A stretch of 64,000 nucleotides of DNA. Source: Azoamicus sp964456515. Lineage in GTDB: Bacteria; Pseudomonadota; Gammaproteobacteria; UBA6186; Azoamicaceae. The stretch spans positions 17,330 through 81,329 of the forward strand of contig CAYVZP010000002.1 in NCBI GenBank assembly GCA_964456515.1, given 5' to 3'. Positions 36,607-48,299 of the stretch are shown piece after piece (within the stretch, counting starts at the first letter, position 1; the number at the start of each line of letters is the position of its first letter). A program made the position numbers and the translations under genes. Below the pieces are notes generated by a model that was not told the origin of the DNA, searched no databases, and saw only the letters and a program-made list of their open reading frames with translations.

Positions 36607-39332
36607 ATGGATTATAAATTTACTATAAATTTACCAAAAACAACATTCTTAATGAAAGCAAATTTATCTAAAATGGAATTAAATCTAATTTCATTTTGGA
36701 ATAATATTAATTTATATAACAATCAATGCAATTCACGATTGTTTTTATTAAATGATGGACCGCCATATGCCAATGGTAATATTCATATTGGTCACGCATT
36801 TAATAAAATTTTAAAAGATTTTATATGCAAATTTAAAATATTATCTGGATATAAGATAAATTTCATCCCTGGATGGGATTGTCACGGACTTCCTATCGAA
36901 TTAAATGTAGAAAAAAAATATTCATCTAAATTAAATTTAAATAAATTTAGACAATTATGTAAACATTATGCTTTGTCTCAAATAAAATTACAAATGATAT
37001 CATTTAAACGTCTAGGCATTTTATGTGATTGGCAAAACCATTATAAAACACTAGATAAATCTTTTGAAACATCTATAATTAAAAGTTTTTTTAAAATTTT
37101 AGAAACAGGATATTTATATATTGGATACCGACCTAATTATTGGTGTTTTAAATGCACATCATCTTTAGCAGAAGCTGAAATAGAATATTATAATAAAGAA
37201 TCCTACTCTATTTATTTATTTTTTCCAATTAACAATATATTAAAATATAATTTATCTACTATTGGGTTTCTTATTTGGACAACAACACCATGGACAATTC
37301 CATTTAATGAGGCTATAGCAATCAATAAAAAATTTAATTATTTACTTATATCTGTTAATAATACTGGATATATTATAAGTTCAAATTTATATAAAACTGT
37401 TTTAAAAAAAATTGGCATCATTAAATATACTATTATAGACCAATTAAATGAATCATTTTTCAAAAACATTAAAATATATCATCCTTTTTACAAAAAAAAT
37501 ATTACATTAGTATTTAGCAATCATGTTAGAAATGATTCTGGCACAGGGTGTGTTCATATAGCACCATCTTATGGATACGATGATTATAAACTCGCTTTAA
37601 AATACAATTTAAAAATTAAAAACACTATAAATAATAAAGGTTTTTTTTATAATACAATAACTATGTTTGCTAATCTTTATTATTTAAATATTAACATTAT
37701 TGTAATTAACTTATTAATAAAAAATAAAACATTAATATTTAAAGAATTTATTATACATAGATACCCTCATTGCTGGAGACATAAAACGGAATTGATTTTT
37801 CGAACAACAAAACAATGGTTTTTTAATATTAATTTCAATTTAATAAAAAAAAAAATGATGTATTTTTCTGATAATATCATTAAATGGATTCCAGATAATG
37901 GTATAACTAAAATGAATGCAATGTTATCTGACAGATTTGACTGGTGTATATCTAGACAAAGATATTGGGGAATACCAATTATTTTGTTTTTAGATTGTAA
38001 TGATAAATTACACCCAAACACTAAAAACATTTTAAATCAATCTATTAATTTTATAAAAAAATATGGAACTGACTTTTGGTATAATTGTGATGTTTTTAAT
38101 TTATTTAATATAAATAAAAATAAATATAGAAAAGTGTCTGATGTTTTAGATGTTTGGTTTGACTCAAGTGTTGTATATAGATACATGTATGATTATTATA
38201 ATCATAAAATACCACATGATTTATGTTTAGAAGGTAATGATCAATACAGAGGCTGGTTTCAAGTGTCTTTAATTAACTCTGTTTCAAATTTTTCAATTAC
38301 ACCATATAAGACTATACTTAGCCATGGCTTTATTTTAGATAATAAAGGTAGAAAAATGTCTAAATCATTAAACAATATTATTTTACCATCTGATATTATT
38401 AATAAATATGGTGCTGATATTTTACGTCTATGGGCATCATCTGTAAATTATTCACACGACATTACTATTTCTAATGAAATTTTATTACGAATATGTGATG
38501 CTTATAGAAAAATTAGAAATACATTTAGATTTTTATTATCCAACTTATATGATTTTAATAAAATTGATATATTAAATTATAATAATTTTTCATCATTTGA
38601 TTTATGGATCTTAAAACGATTAAATTATTTAAAAAATGAGATTTTAAACAATTATTATAATTTTAATTTTCATTTAATTTATAAAAAAATTTATAATTTT
38701 TGCGTTGAAGATTTAGGTGCTAAATATTTAGATATAGTTAAAGATACTTTATATACATATAATTATCATTCAAATAATAGAAAAAATATTCAAGTTGTCT
38801 TCTTCTATATTCTATATAATTTATTAAAATTAATATCACCTATATTAAGCTTTACATCTGAAGAGGCGTGGGAAAAATTAAATATAAAAGAATCACTTTC
38901 CATCTTTAAATCTACTTTTAATTTAGATGTTATTATTTTTAAAACATTTAACACATTTCCAATATTATTATTTTTTTATTGGCTTAAAATATTTTTTATT
39001 AAAGATATTATTAATAAAAATATAGAATTAAATAGAAAAAAATATATAATTGGTACATCTTTAGACATCAATATTTTTATTTTTTGCAATATTTTTTGGT
39101 TTTCTTTATTAAATAAATTTAAAACACATTTAACAAAAACTTTTCAAGTATCTAGCGTTAATTTAATTTTATGTAATACATATTTACCTATATTCTCTAA
39201 ATATAAAATAAAAGGACTATTTTTTATTATAAATAAATCATCTTATAACAAATGTGAAAGATGTTGGAATAAATTTTTAAAAAATTATAACATTAACATT
39301 TGCTTAAAATGTCTGCATAATATGTATTACAT

Positions 39333-39336
<4 letters not shown>
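36607..39336 (+). CDS. ileS: Isoleucyl-tRNA synthetase
   Basis: Class I synthetase, 909 residues (E. coli 938). The HIGH motif is GPPYANGNIHIGHA, GWDCHGLPIE follows, the editing-domain signature is LIWTTTPWTIPFNEAIA, and the KMSKS loop is GRKMSKSLNN. The C-terminal zinc site is kept (CERCW and CLKC). An AAAGGA ribosome site lies six bases before the ATG. The C-terminal third is strongly AT-biased. It overlaps mutL by four bases (ATGA). Confidence 0.97.
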
Positions 39337-40988
<1,652 letters not shown>

Positions 40989-41012
40989 TATTTATTATTT
41001 GGAGGTATATTT

Positions 41013-41330
41013 ATGTATGCAATAATTTTAGATAGAAATAAACAATATTTTATAGAAAATAATTCTATCATTAAAGTTGATTTTCTAAATGTTAAAATTG
41101 GTGATATTATTAAAATAAATAAAATTTTATTTTTTAATGATAATACTATTAACATTATTGGCAAACCATTTGTACTTAATACACACGTTTTATTTAAAGT
41201 AGTAGATCATGTAAAAGACAGTAAAAAATTAATAATTAAATTTAAAAGACGCAAACATCACTTAAAAAAAATGGGTCATAGACAAAAATATACAATATTA
41301 AAAATGATATCTATAGAAAATAATAAATAA
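41013..41330 (+). CDS. rplU: 50S ribosomal protein L21
   Basis: 105 residues (normal 103). The opening MYAIILDRNKQYFIENNSII corresponds to the family M-Y-A-V-I-x-x-G-G-K-Q. The C-terminal signature KFKRRKHHLKKMGHRQKYT is well kept. A strong TTGGAGG ribosome site precedes the ATG. It leads the conserved rplU-rpmA-obgE order. Confidence 0.95.
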   Translation: MYAIILDRNKQYFIENNSIIKVDFLNVKIGDIIKINKILFFNDNTINIIGKPFVLNTHVLFKVVDHVKDSKKLIIKFKRRKHHLKKMGHRQKYTILKMISIENNK

Positions 41331-41340
41331 GGTTATAATT

Positions 41341-41592
41341 ATGGCAAAAAAAAAAGCTGGTGGTAGTTCTAGAAATGGTAGAGATTCTAAATCAAAAAGA
41401 TTAGGTGTAAAAAAATTTGGTAAAGAATTTGTACTTAGTGGAAATATAATAGTTAGACAACGTGGAACTAAATATCATAATGGTAAAAACGTTGGAATAG
41501 GTACGGATCATACCCTATTTGCTTTAAAAGATGGGTACGTCAATTTTGTTAAAAGAGGCAGGAAAATTAAAACATATGTTGATGTTTTATAA
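41341..41592 (+). CDS. rpmA: 50S ribosomal protein L27
   Basis: Protein whose N terminus reaches the peptidyl transferase centre, 83 residues. AKKKAGGSSRNGRDSKSKRL and FGKEFVLSGNIIVRQRGTKY are family hallmarks. The first residues run directly MAKKKAGG, so no N-terminal cleavage peptide of the Firmicutes type is present. Spacing is ten bases after rplU. Confidence 0.97.
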   Translation: MAKKKAGGSSRNGRDSKSKRLGVKKFGKEFVLSGNIIVRQRGTKYHNGKNVGIGTDHTLFALKDGYVNFVKRGRKIKTYVDVL

Positions 41593-41603
41593 TAAGATTA
41601 CTT

Positions 41604-42605
41604 ATGAAATTTATTGATGAAATTAATCTTTATATTTCATCTGGTATAGGTGGAAATGGTTTAAATAGTTTTTCTAGTTTCAGAAATAATAAATTTCCAG
41701 ATGGTGGTAATGGTGGTAATGGTGGTAATGTTTATTTTATAGGCAATAAAAATTTAAATAATTTTTATGATTTTAAATTTATGGGGCATTATAAAGCTGA
41801 AAATGGTGATAATGGTCAAAAAAGCTGCAAAACTGGCAAAAATGGTAAAAATTTATTTATTAATGTTCCATTAGGAACATTAATTTATGATAACGAACGA
41901 AATATTTGTCTAGGCGAATTATTATGTAATAAAGATATATTATTAATTGCAAAAGGCGGTCATAAAGGATATGGTAATTATTATTTTAAACACAGATTTT
42001 CCAATGCGTTAAAAATTGGAGGCAAATCTACTGTTAAATTTTTACATTTAGAATTGCGATTACTGGCCGACATTGGACTGCTTGGACATCCAAATGTTGG
42101 AAAATCATTATTTTTTAATACATATACTAAATCGCTATCCAGCGTAAAAGATTATAAATTTACAACATTGCACCCTAAATTAGGATCATTAATAGAATCT
42201 AACAGAAATATTGTTATTGCAGATATTCCTGGTATAATAAAAAATTTTACTACTGGAAAGGGTTTGGGTTTTAAATTTCTAAAACATATATCAAAAACTA
42301 GTATATTAATACATATATTTGATATAACTAAATCAAAAATAAAAATATTAAAAAATATTAGCAATATTAATAAAGAAATAAAACAATTTGATATTAGATT
42401 AGCTAATAAAGAAAAATGGTTAATTTTTAATAAAAATGATTTAATAAATAAATTAAATTTAGATTTATTATTATATAAAATATTAAAAAAATTTAATTAT
42501 AAATTATTTTTTTTTATTTCTTTAAAAAAAAAAGTTGGTTTAAAAAAAACTTTATTCAATCTAAAAAAATTTTTTTATTTATTTCATAGGAAAAAAAATG
42601 CTTAA
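41604..42605 (+). CDS. obgE: GTPase Obg (ribosome assembly)
   Basis: Large-subunit assembly GTPase, 333 residues (E. coli 390). The glycine-rich Obg fold is clear: FPDGGNGGNGGNVYF and the GHKGYGNYYF region. The G domain has GLLGHPNVGKSLF (G1), DIPGIIKNF (G3) and NKNDLI (G4). The acidic C-terminal tail of E. coli ObgE is absent; the end is lysine- and phenylalanine-rich instead. It overlaps rpoZ by eight bases. Confidence 0.95.
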   Translation: MKFIDEINLYISSGIGGNGLNSFSSFRNNKFPDGGNGGNGGNVYFIGNKNLNNFYDFKFMGHYKAENGDNGQKSCKTGKNGKNLFINVPLGTLIYDNERNICLGELLCNKDILLIAKGGHKGYGNYYFKHRFSNALKIGGKSTVKFLHLELRLLADIGLLGHPNVGKSLFFNTYTKSLSSVKDYKFTTLHPKLGSLIESNRNIVIADIPGIIKNFTTGKGLGFKFLKHISKTSILIHIFDITKSKIKILKNISNINKEIKQFDIRLANKEKWLIFNKNDLINKLNLDLLLYKILKKFNYKLFFFISLKKKVGLKKTLFNLKKFFYLFHRKKNA

Positions 42606-42780
42606 AATATCAGTTGAAAAATGTTTAAAAAATGTAAATAATAAATTTAAATTAGTTTTAATTGCTGTAAAATATGCTAGACATATTTATTATGGTAGAA
42701 TCAAAGTATCAGAAAAAGATTTACAAAATAAAGTAACGTTTATTGCCTTAAAAAAACTAGAAATTAAAAATTTAAAATAA
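42598..42780 (+). CDS. rpoZ: RNA polymerase omega subunit
   Basis: 60-residue form of omega (E. coli 91). The core ISVEKCLKNVNNKFKLVLIA followed by KYARHIYYG matches the family pattern V-E-D-C-L...N-R-F-x-L-V-x-x-A-x-x-R-A-R. A VTFIALKKLE segment corresponds to the family V-x-A-L-R-E-I. The C-terminal tail is missing. Omega helps fold beta' around its C terminus. The ATG lies inside the end of obgE, so expression is coupled to it. Confidence 0.88.
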   Translation: MLKISVEKCLKNVNNKFKLVLIAVKYARHIYYGRIKVSEKDLQNKVTFIALKKLEIKNLK

Positions 42781-42794
42781 AATTTAATATTAAT

Positions 42795-43223
42795 TCACTT
42801 CAATAAATATTTTATCATATATAATTTAATAATTATATTAAATATATTTTTAACAAGATAAATAGCATTCTTAGAACAAAATTTTTGTGCTAAAATAATA
42901 TTTTCTATTATTATATCTTTAATATTATTTTTAATATTAAAAAATAATTCAAATATAAACATATTTAATATAATTACTTCTATTACATTAATGTTAATAT
43001 TATATGATGTATTTTGATGCAATATTTTAATTATAATTTGCTTTTTATTATTAAATTTTTTTATAAAAATCATTAAAAAAAAATTATTTACATTTTTTTT
43101 ATTTTTTTTATGTAATAAAAATGTTGCAGTATTATTTATATTATCTTCATTAGAATTTACACTATATAAAATTTGCAATAATATTGTTTTTGTTATTATT
43201 ATATTTTTTGATTTTTTTTTCAT
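42795..43223 (-). CDS. nusB: Transcription antitermination factor NusB (divergent)
   Basis: An all-helical 142-residue protein. The N terminus ITKTILLQILYSVNSNED matches the NusB opening (A-R-x-x-A-L-Q-x-L-Y), and IEVIILNMFIFELFFNIKN plus IIENIILAQKFCSKNA matches the C-terminal core (I-L-R-x-x-x-Y-E-L...I-N-E-A-V-E-L-A-K-x-F). Many polar positions have drifted to Ile, Asn and Lys. NusB with S10 promotes antitermination on rRNA operons. It overlaps the end of glyA by four bases. Confidence 0.82.
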   Translation of the reverse strand: MKKKSKNIIITKTILLQILYSVNSNEDNINNTATFLLHKKNKKNVNNFFLMIFIKKFNNKKQIIIKILHQNTSYNININVIEVIILNMFIFELFFNIKNNIKDIIIENIILAQKFCSKNAIYLVKNIFNIIIKLYMIKYLLK

Positions 43224-44434
43224 GTGTTATATATTGAAAATTTATTACATAAATTTATTATTTTTAATTTTATTAATTTTTTATTAACTTTTTTTATTAA
43301 TATATCAGTTATCCATTTTGATATCAGGATTATTTCTTTAGATTTAAAACCGCGTGTTGTTATTGCTGGAGTGCCCAACCTTATTCCAGTACATATTGTA
43401 GATTTCTGTTGCTCCATAGGAATTGTGTTTTTATTTGTTATTATATTAACATTTTCTAACATTATTTGTGCTTTTAATCCTGTTAAATTTATATTATTCA
43501 AATTTATAAGAAATAAATGTGTATCAGTTCCATAACTTATTATAGCAAATCCATTATTTTTTAATAATGTAGATAATAATTTAGCATTCTTTATTGTTTT
43601 TTTTTGATTCATGTTGAATTTTCTAGACATAGCATATTTAAAACATAAAGCTTTAGCAGCAATTATATTCATAAACGGACCACCTTGCAATCCTGGAAAA
43701 ACAGCCTTATTTATTTTATTTATTAAAACACGATTATTTGTAAGAATTAAACCACCTCTTGGACCATTTAATGTTTTTTGTAATGTAGATGTTATAACAT
43801 CTGCTATACCAACAGGCGATGGATAAACATTCGATGTTATTAACCCGGCAACATGTGCAATATCTGCAAGAAAAAATGATTTCGTTTTATTAGCTATTTT
43901 TTTAATTGTTGCCCAATTTATAATTCTTGAATACGCTGATGCTCCAGCAATTATTAATTTAGGTTTATATTTTATTGCCATTTCATATATATGATTATAA
44001 TTAATATACCCATTAATATTTAAATTATAATGTAACGGAGTATAAAAATGTCCAGAATAATTTATTTTAGACCCATGACTCAAATGCCCACCATCTTTAA
44101 GATATAAACTAAGTATTTTATCCTTTGGATTACATAAAGCAAGATACACTGCTTGATTTGCCTGAGATCCTGAATGTGGTTGAATATTTACATAATTAAC
44201 TTTAAATAATTTTTTACATAAATTTATAGCATATAATTCTACTTTGTTTATATATTTACATCCACCATAATATCTAGACCTAGAATAACCTTCTGCGTAT
44301 TTATTTGATAATGATGAACTTTGTAATGTTAATATATTTTTATTAATATAATTTTCTGATGCTATTAAATTAATAGATTTTTCTTGATTTTGTTCTTCTA
44401 GTTTTATTAGTTTTTTTATATATTTATCTATCAT
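43220..44434 (-). CDS. glyA: Serine hydroxymethyltransferase
   Basis: PLP enzyme converting serine and tetrahydrofolate to glycine and methylene-THF; 404 residues, full length. Family segments are INLIASENYINKNILTLQSS, NKYAEGYSRSRYYGGC, FLADIAHVAGLI and TSTLQKTLNGPRGGLIL, where the Lys is the PLP Schiff-base residue. The residue just before that Lys is Gln; almost all relatives have His (THKTLRGPRGG). The C-terminal GIRLGTPAITTRGFK is intact. It is divergent from sucC across 69 bases. Confidence 0.95.
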   Translation of the reverse strand: MIDKYIKKLIKLEEQNQEKSINLIASENYINKNILTLQSSSLSNKYAEGYSRSRYYGGCKYINKVELYAINLCKKLFKVNYVNIQPHSGSQANQAVYLALCNPKDKILSLYLKDGGHLSHGSKINYSGHFYTPLHYNLNINGYINYNHIYEMAIKYKPKLIIAGASAYSRIINWATIKKIANKTKSFFLADIAHVAGLITSNVYPSPVGIADVITSTLQKTLNGPRGGLILTNNRVLINKINKAVFPGLQGGPFMNIIAAKALCFKYAMSRKFNMNQKKTIKNAKLLSTLLKNNGFAIISYGTDTHLFLINLNNINLTGLKAQIMLENVNIITNKNTIPMEQQKSTICTGIRLGTPAITTRGFKSKEIILISKWITDILIKKVNKKLIKLKIINLCNKFSIYNT

Positions 44435-44503
44435 TTTAAATTTTTATGTTTTAATTTTTATTATATAAATAAAAATAAATTATAGTAAGGTAAGTGTATT
44501 GTT

Positions 44504-45664
44504 ATGTATCTTCATGAATTTCAAGCAAAACAAATATTAAAAAAACATGAAATATTAATCCCTAAATCATTTCTATTAAAAACCCCTGATGATATTAATA
44601 ATATTATTACATTTTTTAATTGTGATCAATTAATATTAAAATGCCAAATTCATTCCGGCGCAAGAAAAAAATTTGGTGGAATAAAATTAGTTAATAATAA
44701 TTATAACGATATTTCACGTTATGTAAATAAAATGTTAGGCAATTATTTACATACCAATCAAACAGATACTAACGGAAAAATTATAAACGAAATATTAATA
44801 GAACAAGTTATAAAATTTGAGCAAGAATTTTATTTTTCTTTATTATTAGATAGAGATTCTGAATCAATAATTTTATTAGCATCTAAAAATGGTGGCATAA
44901 ATATAGAAAATAATATTACTATCAATATTAGTAAATTTAAAATTGATCCATTATTTGGTATATGTGATTATCAAATTATATGTATTTTAAATACATTAAA
45001 ATTAAATAATAATTATTTTATAAAATTAAAATTATTATGTTCTAACCTTTTAAATATTTTTTTAAAAAATAATTTAAATTTATTAGAAATCAATCCACTT
45101 GTTTTACATAACACAAATTTTGTTTGTTTAGACGCCAAATTTGATATTGATGATAATTCTTATTATAAAAATACAAAATTATTTGAATTATATGATTATA
45201 GGCAGGATGATACCATTGAAACTCAAGCAAAAAAATATAATTTAAATTATATATCCTTATCTGGTAATATTGGATGCATTGTTAATGGTGCTGGCCTTGC
45301 CATGGCAACCATGGATTTAATAAAAATAAATAATGGAAATCCAGCAAATTTTTTAGATATAGGTGGAGCAGCTTCTGAAAATACGTTTTTAAATGCTATA
45401 AATATTATTTTATTAAATAAAAATATAAATATTATTTTTATTAATATTTTTGGTGGAATAATTAGATGTGATTTAATTGCAAAAAGTTTAATTACATCAT
45501 TAAAACAATTAAATATTAATATACCTATTGTTATAAGATTAGTTGGAAATATGTGTGATGAAGCATTAAATATAATAAAATCATCATCATTTAATATAAC
45601 AGTTATATTAGATTTCTTATCAGCTGTTAAAACGGTTATTAATTTATCAAAGAGGAATATATGA
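44504..45664 (+). CDS. sucC: Succinyl-CoA synthetase beta subunit
   Basis: Beta subunit of the TCA enzyme that makes ATP or GTP from succinyl-CoA, 386 residues. The ATP-grasp N terminus starts YLHEFQAKQILKKHEI. The C-terminal CoA-ligase part shows GNIGCIVNGAGLAMATMDLI, GGNPANFLDIGG-type sequence (here NNGNPANFLDIGGAA) and INIFGGIIRCDLIA. The AAGGTAAG ribosome site precedes ATG 44504. It overlaps sucD by four bases, so the subunits are made together. The usual sucAB neighbours are absent; korAB at 50-53 kb supply the previous step. Confidence 0.97.
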   Translation: MYLHEFQAKQILKKHEILIPKSFLLKTPDDINNIITFFNCDQLILKCQIHSGARKKFGGIKLVNNNYNDISRYVNKMLGNYLHTNQTDTNGKIINEILIEQVIKFEQEFYFSLLLDRDSESIILLASKNGGINIENNITINISKFKIDPLFGICDYQIICILNTLKLNNNYFIKLKLLCSNLLNIFLKNNLNLLEINPLVLHNTNFVCLDAKFDIDDNSYYKNTKLFELYDYRQDDTIETQAKKYNLNYISLSGNIGCIVNGAGLAMATMDLIKINNGNPANFLDIGGAASENTFLNAINIILLNKNINIIFINIFGGIIRCDLIAKSLITSLKQLNINIPIVIRLVGNMCDEALNIIKSSSFNITVILDFLSAVKTVINLSKRNI

Positions 45665-46536
45665 GTTTTTTAATAAATGATAATTTAAAAATTATTGTTC
45701 AAGGATTTACAGGCAAAAGTGGATTATATCATTCAAAAATTTCATTAGATTATGGCACAAATATAGTTGGTGGTGTTACACCAGGAAAAGGTGGAACCAC
45801 ATATTTAAATAAACCAATTTTCAATACAGTTAAAGACGCTGTAAATGCTCTTCATGCTAATAGTAGTATCATTTTTGTTCCAGCAAAATATTGTAAAGAT
45901 TCTATTTTAGAAGCAATTGACGCAAATATAAAATTAATTGTATGTATAACAGAAGGCATTCCTGTTTTAGATATGTTATATATAAAACGAATTACAAAAG
46001 AAAATAATGTAACATTAATAGGACCTAATTGCCCTGGTTTTGTAATTCCAAACAAATGTAGATTAGGCATAATGCCACATAATATACATTTAAAAGGTGT
46101 TGTAGGAATAGTCTCCAGATCTGGAACATTAACATATGAAGCAATTAATCAAACAACTAAAATAGGCATTGGTCAAAGCATTAGCATTGGTATAGGCGGA
46201 GATCCTATCATTGGTTCAACATTTATAGATGTTTTATCATTCTTAGAAAAAGATAATAATACTAAAATAATTTTAATGATAGGTGAAATTGGCGGCCTTG
46301 CAGAAGAAAAAGCTGCCATATTTATAAAAAATAATATTACAAAACCAGTGTTAGCATATATATCTGGATTATATTCACCAATTGGAAAAAAAATGGGACA
46401 TGCCGGTGCTATAATTTCAAGCCTATCAGGTGATCCTAAAAATAAAATTAACGAATTAAAAAAAAATGGTATTTATGTTATAAATTCTTTAACAGATATA
46501 GGTCATAATATTTATAATATTTATAATAAAATTTAA
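45661..46536 (+). CDS. sucD: Succinyl-CoA synthetase alpha subunit
   Basis: Alpha subunit with the phosphohistidine, 291 residues. CoA-binding QGFTGKSGLYHSKISLDYGT and GGVTPGKGG are at the N terminus. IGPNCPGFVIPNKCRLGIMP and SRSGTLTYEAINQTTKIGIG follow. The catalytic His lies in KMGHAGAIISSL. All functional positions appear intact. Confidence 0.97.
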   Translation: MSFLINDNLKIIVQGFTGKSGLYHSKISLDYGTNIVGGVTPGKGGTTYLNKPIFNTVKDAVNALHANSSIIFVPAKYCKDSILEAIDANIKLIVCITEGIPVLDMLYIKRITKENNVTLIGPNCPGFVIPNKCRLGIMPHNIHLKGVVGIVSRSGTLTYEAINQTTKIGIGQSISIGIGGDPIIGSTFIDVLSFLEKDNNTKIILMIGEIGGLAEEKAAIFIKNNITKPVLAYISGLYSPIGKKMGHAGAIISSLSGDPKNKINELKKNGIYVINSLTDIGHNIYNIYNKI

Positions 46537-46568
46537 TTAATCAATTTTGATATGTTAATTTTAAATAT

Positions 46569-46991
46569 TTATTTAATACTTATTGTTGGCATATCATTTT
46601 TTTTCCATGACTTAATTCCATTAGCTATATACCTTACGTTACCCAAACTATTTTTTTTTATAATATGAATACATTTTTGCGCTTCTGAATCTGTCTCAGC
46701 AAGAATTATAATAACTTTATTCTTATGTTTTTTTATTAAATTAAAATTATTCACTATTTTATTATATGGTATATTTATTGACGATAAAATATGTGATTCA
46801 TTAAATTGATTTATATGTCTTATATCTATAATTATTCCTGTATTATTATTTATTAAATTTAATACATCATTTATTGTAATACTATTTTTCGAATCAAAAA
46901 ATAATTTTATTTCAATTATAATTAATATTACTATTGATAAAATTAATAATGTGACAATTAATATATTTTTAAAGATAAAATTATATAACAT
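46569..46991 (-). CDS. Membrane-anchored rhodanese-like protein without catalytic cysteine
   Basis: 140 residues: one N-terminal transmembrane helix (about residues 8-30) followed by a rhodanese domain. Landmarks are GIIIDIRHINQFNESHILSS (family D-V-R-x-x-x-E-F-x-x-G-H-I-x-x-A), INIPYNKI and a C-terminal NVRYIANGIKSWKKNDMP. The architecture is that of YibN-like proteins. The active-site loop expected as V-V-C-x-x-G reads IIILAETDSEA, with Ala where the sulfur-carrying Cys should be. It therefore cannot act as a standard sulfurtransferase and may be a binding or scaffold domain. It lies downstream of rho on the same strand. Confidence 0.75.
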   Translation of the reverse strand: MLYNFIFKNILIVTLLILSIVILIIIEIKLFFDSKNSITINDVLNLINNNTGIIIDIRHINQFNESHILSSINIPYNKIVNNFNLIKKHKNKVIIILAETDSEAQKCIHIIKKNSLGNVRYIANGIKSWKKNDMPTISIK

Positions 46992-47004
46992 ATTTATGTT
47001 TTTT

Positions 47005-48270
47005 TTAAATTATTTTAGATTTCATTGAATGAAAAAATATTTCATTAGTTTTTGATTTTTTTAAATGTTTAATTAAAAATTTCATAGCGTCTATTTCATC
47101 CATAGAATGTAATACCTTTTTTAACAACCATGTTCTTTGTAAATCATTAAAATTTGTTAGCAATTCCTCACGCCTTGTCCCGGATTTCATTATATTAATT
47201 GACGGATATATTTTTTTTTCTGATAATTTTCTATCTAAATATATTTCAGAATTACCAGTGCCTTTAAATTCTTCAAATATAATATCATCCATTTTAGATC
47301 CAGTATCTACTAACGCTGTAGCTATTATAGTTAAACTTCCATTTTCCTCAATATTTCTAGCAGACCCAAAAAATTTTTTTGGTCGTTGTAAAGCACTTGA
47401 ATCAACACCACCTGTTAAAACCTTACCTGATGATGGGGCAATGGTATTATAAGCTCTAGCTAAACGTGTTATTGAATCTAACAATATAATTACATCTTTT
47501 TTATTTTCAACTAATCTCTTAGCTTTTTCTATTACCATTTCCGCAACTTGTATATGTCTTGTTGCTGGTTCATCAAATGTACTTGCAACAACTTCGCTTT
47601 GAACCGATCGTATCATTTCAGTTACTTCTTCAGGACGCTCATCTATTAATAACATTATTACAACACTTTCTTTATGATTAATAATTAATGATGACGCTAT
47701 GTTTTGAAGTATTGTTGTTTTACCAGTTCGTGGCGGAGAAACCAATAAAGCTCTTTGCCCCTTACCTATCGGCGCAATTATATCTATTATTCGTGATGTT
47801 ATGTCTTCAGAACTACCATTTCCAATTTCTAATTTAAATTTTTCACATGCATGTAAGGGAGTTAAATTTTCAAAAATTACTTTATTTTGTTTTAATTCTG
47901 ACAATTCATTATTTATTTCATCTACTTTTAACAACGCAAAATATTTCTCACTATTTTTTGGTAAACGTATTTTACCTTTTAAATTATCACCTGTTCTTAA
48001 ATTAAATTTTTTTATCTGATTTGGAGAAACGTATATATCATTTAACCCTGCCAAATATGATTGATTAGATGTTCTTAAAAAACCAAATCCATCATACAAC
48101 GTTTCCAAAATACCGCTAACATATATACTATCTCCTTTCTTAATTTTTTCATTAAGTATTGTAAATATAATATCTTGATATTTTATCATATTTATATCAT
48201 GTATATTAAGATGTTTACATATTTGAATTAATTCTGACAACGTTTTTTTTTTAAGATCGTTAATATTCAT
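47005..48270 (-). CDS. rho: Transcription termination factor Rho
   Basis: Hexameric RNA helicase, 421 residues (E. coli 419). The N-terminal RNA-binding domain shows LYDGFGFLRTSNQSYLAG. The Walker A loop is LLVSPPRTGKTTILQNIA, Walker B is VIMLLIDERPEEVTEM, and the R loop and Q loop regions are seen in DSITRLARAYNT and LTGGVDSSALQRPKKF. No large insertion is present. Together with NusG it implies working Rho-dependent termination, useful where GC-rich intrinsic hairpins are rare. Confidence 0.97.
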   Translation of the reverse strand: MNINDLKKKTLSELIQICKHLNIHDINMIKYQDIIFTILNEKIKKGDSIYVSGILETLYDGFGFLRTSNQSYLAGLNDIYVSPNQIKKFNLRTGDNLKGKIRLPKNSEKYFALLKVDEINNELSELKQNKVIFENLTPLHACEKFKLEIGNGSSEDITSRIIDIIAPIGKGQRALLVSPPRTGKTTILQNIASSLIINHKESVVIMLLIDERPEEVTEMIRSVQSEVVASTFDEPATRHIQVAEMVIEKAKRLVENKKDVIILLDSITRLARAYNTIAPSSGKVLTGGVDSSALQRPKKFFGSARNIEENGSLTIIATALVDTGSKMDDIIFEEFKGTGNSEIYLDRKLSEKKIYPSINIMKSGTRREELLTNFNDLQRTWLLKKVLHSMDEIDAMKFLIKHLKKSKTNEIFFHSMKSKII

Positions 48271-48299
48271 TATTTAAATTATTTCATGCTACTTATATA

